From: an uncultured bacterium
GTDB lineage: Bacteria > Actinomycetota > Coriobacteriia > Coriobacteriales > Coriobacteriaceae
Length of the DNA: 5,750 nucleotides
Reading direction: 5' to 3'
Assembly (NCBI GenBank): GCA_905215095.1
Contig: CAJMOL010000119.1
Location: 1-5,750, forward strand
Shown: in pieces, positions 1 through 4,202 of the stretch
Position numbering within the stretch: the stretch's first letter is position 1
Layout of the letters: each line of letters begins with the position of its first letter
The notes under the pieces: model-generated
Seen by the model: only the letters and a program-made list of their open reading frames with translations
Database searches by the model: none
Told to the model about the DNA's origin: nothing
Position numbers and translations under genes: made by a program

Positions 1-154
1 GAATATCGAGACACGATATTTGCGAGCCGCAACAAGGACAGGCGACAGCAAACGACCCGCAATCAACCTCTACGCCCGGAAACATATTGTTGTCGATAAG
101 GGCACACGGCAGTTTTCCGTACTTCCCCATCGCAATATCGCCTCGCCAGCTCAC
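1..154 (-). CDS. Partial cysteine-rich small protein, 5' end only (runs off left edge)
   Basis: An open frame on the minus strand starts with GTG at 154-152 and stays open to the window edge, giving 51 residues. The start is chosen because GAGAGGAG (minus strand, 167-160) lies 5 bases upstream, an excellent Shine-Dalgarno. An in-frame ATG at 130-128 (residue 9) lacks a comparable site, and the frame is closed upstream by a TGA near 238. The visible part has six cysteines (C17, C32, C39, C41, C42, C48), including a CPCCGS cluster that resembles a zinc-knuckle half (CPxCG type). A metal-binding role is only inferred. No signal peptide or membrane segment is visible. It lies 122 bases downstream of the HNH nuclease gene on the same strand, so the two could be co-transcribed. 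I do not recognise the family. The start is well supported, the function is not. Confidence 0.55.
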   Translation of the reverse strand, partial: MSWRGDIAMGKYGKLPCALIDNNMFPGVEVDCGSFAVACPCCGSQISCLDI

Positions 155-159
155 ACGCG

Positions 160-167
160 CTCCTCTC
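160..167 (-). promoter_or_regulatory. Strong Shine-Dalgarno of the left-edge gene
   Basis: GAGAGGAG read on the minus strand, 5 bases before GTG at 154. It is the main reason for calling a real gene at the left edge and for preferring GTG over the internal ATG. Confidence 0.6.
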
Positions 168-276
168 TCGCTATCCAAATCAGGAAGAGCATGCACCGGC
201 GGGCGTGCACGAGATTGCATCGCCACGCGATCCGATCAAACAACACGATCGTCAAAGACTGCCAAAGCCAAATACG

Positions 277-1359
277 CTAATACGGCAGAAGCCCCGCCTT
301 TTCACGCTTCTTTTCCGAGCGATCGAACTCAATGCGATGGGCCTCAAGAAACACCGCATTGGGTCGCCACTGACGCTCATTCGGCTGCCTTAGCGTCGCA
401 CCTGCAAAGGAAGCGTAGTCGGTCTTATCCAGCAGGTACGATCCGCACAGCCGATATTCGCCGCAAACAGGCTCAAACGAAATCAGATGAGCATCGAATA
501 GAGCATGAAAGTCGCGCCGAAGCAGAATGCCGTTGCTGGCAACCTGCGATTTGGGTCCCGAGTAATTCTCGATATGTGCAGCCTCCAGTGCCTCGTTAAC
601 CCCACAACCCGACACCGCGCAGCGACCATCATAGGCGGCAATGAGCTGCTTGCGGAACCATTGCTGCCCCAATCGCTCGCGTCTCAACGCATAGCGAACT
701 TTTTCGTCATCGGTCGCACTCTGTCCGGCAAACTCAATGTCGGCTGACATGTGCTTCAGATAGCTCATGTCGGACGCAAAACGAGGATCAGGCCCGCCTT
801 TATGAACGGGACCATGCAGAACAAACCAGCCGTTTTCGGGCTCAAACCGTTCAACAAACGCAAGGCCGAGCACCTTATAGCCCACCTCGGTTGCAAATAT
901 GACTCCAACTGGAACGCCATATTCCATGCAGTTGAGCATTTTCCGGTTATAGTCTTGGTCTCGAGAACCAACGGCGCCTGGCGCTTGAACCGAATACTTA
1001 ATGACCCACGTACCGTCATCCAAATAGAGCGGAGGCACATCGGTGTAGAAGCTCTTTTTGGAGTTATGGACCGAAAGCGCAAAGATCTTATTGGGATCTT
1101 GCTTCACCCGGTTCTGGCCCGGCCAGAAGATCCCTGAATCCCGCGTTACGGGAAAGAAGTCCGCGCCAATTCTCAAACGATACTGATACTGAGGGCTATC
1201 TTCCTTGGTGCGATGCGGAAGGCTGGTCCAAACGCCGCCGCGCTGTTCCTCACCCAGAAACCACTCCCATGCCTCAACGTATTCGGAAGGCACGAGACTG
1301 CAGGCACGGTCATAGCTTGGTCCATCCATCAACGGAACAGCAAGGTCAATGTCGTTCAT
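277..1359 (-). CDS. HNH endonuclease (HNH_2-type, COG3440-like predicted restriction nuclease)
   Basis: Predicted metal-dependent DNA endonuclease of 360 residues, ending in TAG at 279-277. The HNH core is C-terminal. Numbered from the upstream in-frame GTG (1368), C250 and C255 form a CxxxxC pair, then EAAHIENY carries the central His (H265), followed by N279, the GILL strand and H288-ALFD. This is the AH...N...H..FD pattern of HNH_2 proteins annotated as putative restriction endonucleases. The first ~190 residues form a separate domain with a basic strand (NKIFALSVHNSKK, 93-105), a DDGTW turn (117-121) and a GVPVGVIF strand (151-158). I suspect a PUA/SRA-like DNA-recognition fold, but this is a guess. 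The ATG at 1359 is preferred because AGGTG lies 6 bases upstream, and the GTG at 1368 is itself part of that site. Base composition is clearly less GC-rich than the M16 gene, suggesting transfer. No methyltransferase is in view, so a type IV-like or lone nuclease is possible. Confidence 0.85.
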   Translation of the reverse strand: MNDIDLAVPLMDGPSYDRACSLVPSEYVEAWEWFLGEEQRGGVWTSLPHRTKEDSPQYQYRLRIGADFFPVTRDSGIFWPGQNRVKQDPNKIFALSVHNSKKSFYTDVPPLYLDDGTWVIKYSVQAPGAVGSRDQDYNRKMLNCMEYGVPVGVIFATEVGYKVLGLAFVERFEPENGWFVLHGPVHKGGPDPRFASDMSYLKHMSADIEFAGQSATDDEKVRYALRRERLGQQWFRKQLIAAYDGRCAVSGCGVNEALEAAHIENYSGPKSQVASNGILLRRDFHALFDAHLISFEPVCGEYRLCGSYLLDKTDYASFAGATLRQPNERQWRPNAVFLEAHRIEFDRSEKKREKAGLLPY

Positions 1360-1401
1360 CGCCAGCACCTACAACCATACGAACGCGAGTCATGCCCCTC
1401 A

Positions 1402-1407
1402 ATAATA
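1402..1407 (-). promoter_or_regulatory. Candidate -10 box of the HNH gene
   Basis: On the minus strand TATTAT (5/6 to TATAAT) lies about 43 bases upstream of the ATG at 1359. The hexamer at a 17-base spacer (TCGTAA) is a poor -35. The box forms one arm of an inverted pair, AATAAT (1401-1406) and ATTATT (1421-1426). A perfect 8-base palindrome GAGATCTC lies just upstream at 1429-1436, which could be an operator. Weak evidence, based on sequence alone. Confidence 0.3.
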
Positions 1408-1511
1408 TGGCCGAGAGTCAATTATTACGAGATCTCATTCCGCGATCGGCACATCGTTGATGCTCTCGGTTTGCCGCTGGCGCGCTCGTACCCCGCTATC
1501 CCACTCCCCTG

Positions 1512-1517
1512 TATACT
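1512..1517 (+). promoter_or_regulatory. Candidate -10 box of the orphan gene at 1575
   Basis: TATACT (5/6 to TATAAT) lies 57 bases upstream of the GTG start. No good -35 is present at 16-18 bases. The 206-base divergent region 1369-1574 otherwise holds only this box, the minus-strand candidate near 1402 and short palindromes (GAGATCTC at 1429, CACGTG at 1524). Confidence 0.35.
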
Positions 1518-1563
1518 GATGTAGCACGTGTTTCATCCGGGCTTGTTGGGCCGGGTCGTTCAT

Positions 1564-1569
1564 GGGAGG
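1564..1569 (+). promoter_or_regulatory. Shine-Dalgarno that fixes the GTG start at 1575
   Basis: GGGAGG is followed by 5 bases and then GTG at 1575. This is near-ideal spacing and decides the non-ATG start of the 163-residue gene. Confidence 0.7.
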
Positions 1570-1574
1570 TTCTT

Positions 1575-2066
1575 GTGGCTGTTTCGAATCCGCCTAAGGG
1601 AAGCGTTTCTTCTTCGTCCATCAAGCCGGTTACGCGCAAGGCCGTGCGCTGCCAGCGCGAGGTCGCCTGGCTTGTCACGCAGGCGGCGGGCAGGCTTGTG
1701 GCGACCACGGAGGACGTCAATGCGCCTACGCCGAGCTTTGTGTTAGCGGCGGCGCTGGATTTTGTGCGCCAATTGGAGCTTGCCGCACAGGATGCCAGCG
1801 GCCACCTCGACTACCAGAATGTTATGGCGCCTGACCTGCAAACGTTCTGCCACATGGCCAAGTTGCCCGCCGCGCCCAATGCGCTTTCGGACGCAGGCTA
1901 CATGTTTACGCTTTCGGGCGCGGACCTTATCCGCGATATCTACGCATACTGCAGCGAGCTCACCGAGCGCCACGTCTTTGACGCGGCAGAAATCAAACCG
2001 GGATATGCCATCAAGCTGGTTCTTAGGCTGTTCTTGATGGATGGGTTCGGGACTATGCCAGCGTAA
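1575..2066 (+). CDS. Hypothetical protein, 163 residues, mostly helical
   Basis: A complete gene with a GTG start, a strong GGGAGG ribosome site 5 bases upstream, and a TAA stop. I do not recognise the family. The first ~20 residues are Ser/Pro/Lys-rich and probably flexible (GSVSSSS at 9-15). The rest looks helical: about 23-45, 54-74 (Leu/Ala-rich), 84-95, 114-130 and 143-155. There is no signal peptide, no convincing membrane helix and no cysteine cluster (single Cys at 26, 92 and 126), so a small soluble cytoplasmic protein is expected. A tyrosine/acid-rich stretch (DLIRDIYAYCSEL, 117-129) is the most distinctive part and a good search seed. It is transcribed divergently from the HNH nuclease and convergently with the Schlafen-like gene. 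No functional link to either is visible. Confidence 0.75.
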   Translation: MAVSNPPKGSVSSSSIKPVTRKAVRCQREVAWLVTQAAGRLVATTEDVNAPTPSFVLAAALDFVRQLELAAQDASGHLDYQNVMAPDLQTFCHMAKLPAAPNALSDAGYMFTLSGADLIRDIYAYCSELTERHVFDAAEIKPGYAIKLVLRLFLMDGFGTMPA

Positions 2067-2166
2067 GCCGGATTTTTAACTTCGCCGTCGACTGGGCAAC
2101 AACCGCCTTACCTTAGCGGGCGCCAATCGAGAGTCGATTATTGGGTCACCTCGTCCGCTGGCGCAT
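2067..2166. other. Convergent intergenic gap with a short hairpin
   Basis: 100 bases separate the two convergent stop codons. AATCGA (2125-2130) and TCGATT (2134-2139) form a perfect 6-bp stem with a 3-base loop, and CCAAT/ATTGG overlaps it as an alternative pairing. Neither direction has a T-run after the stem, so it is at best a weak bidirectional terminator. The T5 run at 2072-2076 follows only a poor 5-bp stem. Confidence 0.3.
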
Positions 2167-3633
2167 TTATTCCGCACGCTCCGACAGTCGATACTTGCGG
2201 TTGCGACTCGTCGCCGGCGCTGTAGGCTCAAGCTCGCCTTGAGCAATGAGTGTGTTGACGCGCGACCTAACCTGGGAAATTGTGAGCCCTGTGTGCTCCG
2301 CCAACTCGCGCGTACCCAGCTCACCGCAACGCTTAAGTGCCGCCACAATTAAGTCACCGCCGTGGTCGACCGGCTCGACCTTTGAGCGATAGAGAACCAC
2401 TTTGAACCGATCGAATCCCGGGCAGAACAGGGGCTCGGCCAGACCATGCGCGCGCATGGCATCGATCATCATCGGGATGCCCAAGCCATTGCCCTCAGCC
2501 GGCGAACCTACGCCATCCGGCAGCGGGACAATCGACATGAGCTTCGCAAGCGTCGCGTTACGGCATCGGGAGCTGCCGTCAAACAAGTTCTCGCGAGTCT
2601 TTCCTCCGTATAGGCCGCCGGGGTTCGTCACTTCGATACGGTCATCAAAGACGTCAACAGCGACCGACTGCCCACAGAACCGATCTCCGTATTCTCGGTG
2701 GATTACGGCGTTGGCGATTGCCTCGCGCAGGACCTCCTCGGGAATCTCCAGCGAGTCGACACGCGAGACGCCTTGGACGGTCGAGATGCGGCGCAGGTTT
2801 TTGGCAACAGCTGCGACGGCATCCGAAATCATCTCGCCTAGGGTGCCCTCGCAGACTGTGCGGTCCATAAATCTTAGCGGTCCCGCAGCGCCCTTTTGAG
2901 TTCCCGCATGGACAGCCACATCAATGAAGAGCTTGGGATAGAACTGCTGAGGGTAAACGCCCGCGGCAAGGAGGCCGGCCTTGGTAACATTGCCCTGGAA
3001 GTCGAGGAAATTCAGACGCTCCATCTTTGTCTTCTTGTCCGCCGCACCGCGCATCGCTCGAGGCGTCAACGAATAGGCACGCTCTATCGTGCGGTCGACC
3101 AGCGACTCGTCGAGATCGCCCGCACTCGTGCCGGGCACCGCATCGCGATCGCTAGGACTCGTCCGCTCGTATGACGACAGTGCCAAAACCTCGGTCGATG
3201 AAAGTGGCACGTCTTTGTCATCAATCCGCTTGTAGCTGCCGCCCTGGGCGCCCCGCTCTATTACATAGCAGGGCTTGCTCGACGGGTCGAGCTCCTCAAT
3301 CGTGATAACGAGAACCACGGTGCCCCGAAGCTCCACGCGCTCAATAGTGTATTTGGGCGGATTGGCCAGTTTTCCGCGACCGCCGGCATCACCCATGCCT
3401 GCGACAAATTGGTTGAGCACCTTCTCGGTCTCAAAGTCCTCAACCGGGACAAAGCCCGCGCGCTCGCTCACGCCGAGCACGATAATTCCGCCGGCAGTAT
3501 TCGCGAATGCGCTAACCGTTTCCCATACGTCGCGAGAAAGCGTCGTGGCGCTCTCCTTGACCTCGACGCTAAGATCGTCCGAGCCCATGCGCCTTAAAGA
3601 CTCGAGCAGACCGATCAGCTCGTTCTCGTTCAT
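2167..3633 (-). CDS. Schlafen AlbA_2 / HATPase_c_4 protein with C-terminal winged helix
   Basis: A 488-residue COG2865-like predicted regulator or nucleotide-binding protein, ending in TAA. Numbering below is from the in-frame GTG at 3639. Domain 1 (~22-155) is Schlafen AlbA_2, with the VEVKES strand (E26, K28, E29), AFANTAGG (45-52), the IIVLGV strand, and the closing GGSYKRID (133-140). Domain 2 (~295-415) is HATPase_c_4-like, with LREAIANAVIHREY (304-317; N310, H314, R315), NPGGL (339-343), a RCRNATLAKLM segment (358-368) and GNGLG (383-387). Domain 3 (~428-485) is a winged helix-turn-helix (LGTRELAEHTGLTISQVRSRV, 441-461), predicted to bind DNA. The ATG at 3633 is preferred: AAAGGA (3646-3641) is 7 bases away, whereas it is only 1 base from the GTG. 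The promoter region upstream carries two blocks of TTATCTCTC/GAGAGATAA repeats, consistent with autoregulation (inferred). Biological roles of this family are poorly known; some members are linked to defence or mobile DNA. Confidence 0.88.
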   Translation of the reverse strand: MNENELIGLLESLRRMGSDDLSVEVKESATTLSRDVWETVSAFANTAGGIIVLGVSERAGFVPVEDFETEKVLNQFVAGMGDAGGRGKLANPPKYTIERVELRGTVVLVITIEELDPSSKPCYVIERGAQGGSYKRIDDKDVPLSSTEVLALSSYERTSPSDRDAVPGTSAGDLDESLVDRTIERAYSLTPRAMRGAADKKTKMERLNFLDFQGNVTKAGLLAAGVYPQQFYPKLFIDVAVHAGTQKGAAGPLRFMDRTVCEGTLGEMISDAVAAVAKNLRRISTVQGVSRVDSLEIPEEVLREAIANAVIHREYGDRFCGQSVAVDVFDDRIEVTNPGGLYGGKTRENLFDGSSRCRNATLAKLMSIVPLPDGVGSPAEGNGLGIPMMIDAMRAHGLAEPLFCPGFDRFKVVLYRSKVEPVDHGGDLIVAALKRCGELGTRELAEHTGLTISQVRSRVNTLIAQGELEPTAPATSRNRKYRLSERAE

Positions 3634-3640
3634 CTGCACG

Positions 3641-3646
3641 TCCTTT
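3641..3646 (-). promoter_or_regulatory. Shine-Dalgarno of the Schlafen-like gene
   Basis: AAAGGA on the minus strand lies 7 bases before ATG at 3633. It favours this ATG over the in-frame GTG at 3639, which is only 1 base from it. Confidence 0.6.
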
Positions 3647-3694
3647 CGCTCGGTCCGGCGAAGAATGCCGCGAATAGATTTCCTTCGTCTCTCA

Positions 3695-3760
3695 GTTATC
3701 TCTCGTAATTATCTCTCATCTTTCTGTTATCTCTCATATTAGAGAGGAGTGAGAGATAAA
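3695..3760. repeat. Repeat block A: three TTATCTCTC copies plus one inverted copy
   Basis: TTATCTCTC occurs exactly at 3696-3704, 3709-3717 and 3727-3735, and its exact reverse complement GAGAGATAA at 3751-3759. Start-to-start spacing is 13, 18 and 24 bp. A smaller dyad, CTCTC (3731-3735) facing GAGAG (3742-3746), is nested in it. The block lies 62-127 bases upstream of the ATG of the Schlafen-like gene. It would fall in the 5' leader if the promoter near 3786-3814 is used. Likely an operator array, but an RNA-level role is not excluded. Confidence 0.8.
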
Positions 3761-3785
3761 AGATAAGATGTCTGTCATCTGTTTC

Positions 3786-3814
3786 ATTTAAACATGTTTT
3801 CGCTGGTAAAACAA
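3786..3814 (-). promoter_or_regulatory. Candidate promoter of the Schlafen-like gene, between the two repeat blocks
   Basis: On the minus strand TTGTTT (3814-3809) and TTAAAT (3791-3786) are separated by exactly 17 bases, in a locally AT-rich stretch. A perfect 10-base palindrome AAACATGTTT (3790-3799) overlaps the -10. This would place block A downstream of the transcription start and block B upstream, giving a leader of roughly 145 bases. Both hexamers match the consensus only moderately. Confidence 0.35.
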
Positions 3815-3859
3815 TCTATATTGAGACAATACCATGGTTGCCTGTCTCTTTGCAGCATT

Positions 3860-3930
3860 GTTATCTCTCATATTTATCTCTCATCTTTCTGTTATCTCTC
3901 GTATTAGAGACGAATGAGATATGAGAGATG
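3860..3930. repeat. Repeat block B: second copy of the TTATCTCTC array
   Basis: TTATCTCTC occurs exactly at 3861-3869, 3874-3882 and 3892-3900, with degenerate inverted copies in 3916-3930 (GAGATATGA, then GAGAGATG). Spacing is again 13, 18 and about 24, matching block A at a 165-bp offset. Positions 3874-3910 match 3709-3745 with a single mismatch over 37 bases. The conserved spacing suggests a duplicated functional site, not simple low-complexity drift. Confidence 0.8.
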
Positions 3931-3969
3931 TGCGGGCGGCGGATGAGCATGGATTTTGAACGGTCGGGA

Positions 3970-4039
3970 AATGAGGGTGGATATTTGGACGGTTTTTGGG
4001 CGTTTTGAGGCTGATTCCGTCCGAAAATCAACTCTCATT
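3970..4039. repeat. Long imperfect inverted repeat (about 23-bp stem, 24-base loop)
   Basis: Positions 3970-3992 pair with 4017-4039. The inner part GGACGG/CCGTCC (3987-3992/4017-4022) is perfect. The outer part AATGAGGGTGGAT (3970-3982) pairs with ATCAACTCTCATT (4027-4039) with one mismatch and one G-U pair. The joining bases pair except for A3983/A4026 and a wobble at 3986/4023. No T-run follows in either direction, so it is not a standard terminator. It could be a structured leader or small RNA, or a dispersed palindromic repeat. Confidence 0.65.
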
Positions 4040-4134
4040 CGATAGGCGTCCAAGTTTCCACGCTCGTGCGGTGAACGCGCGGGGCCTTCGCCCAATCCGC
4101 CGGCATCGTCTCCAGTTCGCCGCAGAGCCGCGGC

Positions 4135-4150
4135 CCCATATGGGTATACT
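4135..4150 (+). promoter_or_regulatory. Candidate -10 box with adjacent palindrome, M16 peptidase gene
   Basis: TATACT (4145-4150) lies 52 bases upstream of the ATG and directly abuts a perfect 10-base palindrome CCCATATGGG (4135-4144). No good -35 lies 16-18 bases upstream. The palindrome would sit in the promoter spacer, where a repressor could block it, or be bound by an activator replacing the -35. Confidence 0.35.
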
Positions 4151-4188
4151 CACGAGGATTCGACTCGATTCGCCCCCGCTGGGGTGTC

Positions 4189-4195
4189 AAAGGAG
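4189..4195 (+). promoter_or_regulatory. Shine-Dalgarno of the M16 peptidase gene
   Basis: AAAGGAG is followed by 7 bases and then ATG at 4203. This is a near-consensus site that fixes the start. Confidence 0.8.
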
Positions 4196-4202
4196 ACTGC
4201 AT

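Larger units (their letters stand above)
3634..4202. other. 570-base divergent gap without a convincing gene
   Basis: This region separates the starts of the Schlafen-like gene (minus) and the M16 peptidase (plus). It holds the two repeat blocks (3695-3930), a candidate minus-strand promoter between them, a large imperfect inverted repeat (3970-4039), and a plus-strand -10-like box with ribosome site before 4203. The only frames are a short ATG frame at 3943-4008 without a good ribosome site and a minus-strand frame over 3904-4095 that needs a TTG start. Neither looks coding. Confidence 0.6.

Noticed and set aside
2..20. Perfect 7-bp inverted repeat AATATCG/CGATATT at the left edge
   Set aside because: It lies inside the partial coding frame and is short. 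Without the sequence beyond the edge it cannot be judged.
186..211. Hairpin with TGCAC/GTGCA arms between the HNH gene and the left-edge gene
   Set aside because: Short stem and no T-tract. Insufficient for a terminator or RNA gene call.
87..599. Plus-strand 170-codon frame opposite the HNH gene and left-edge gene
   Set aside because: Low-complexity translation with no motif. It overlaps the well-supported HNH frame antisense and lacks a ribosome site.
2125..2139. Intrinsic terminator for the convergent genes
   Set aside because: A 6-bp stem is present but no T-run follows on either strand, so it is listed only as a weak hairpin.
3695..3930. CRISPR array or plasmid iterons
   Set aside because: The repeat unit is only 9 bp, spacers are 4-15 bp, orientations are mixed, and no cas or replication-initiator gene is in view. 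An operator array fits better.
3943..4008. Short ATG frame (21 codons) starting inside the M16 upstream region
   Set aside because: Only a weak GGCGG upstream, and it ends within the hairpin loop. Most likely a chance frame across the inverted repeat.
3904..4095. Minus-strand 63-codon frame across the hairpin
   Set aside because: Needs a TTG start without a ribosome site, and the translation shows no recognisable pattern.
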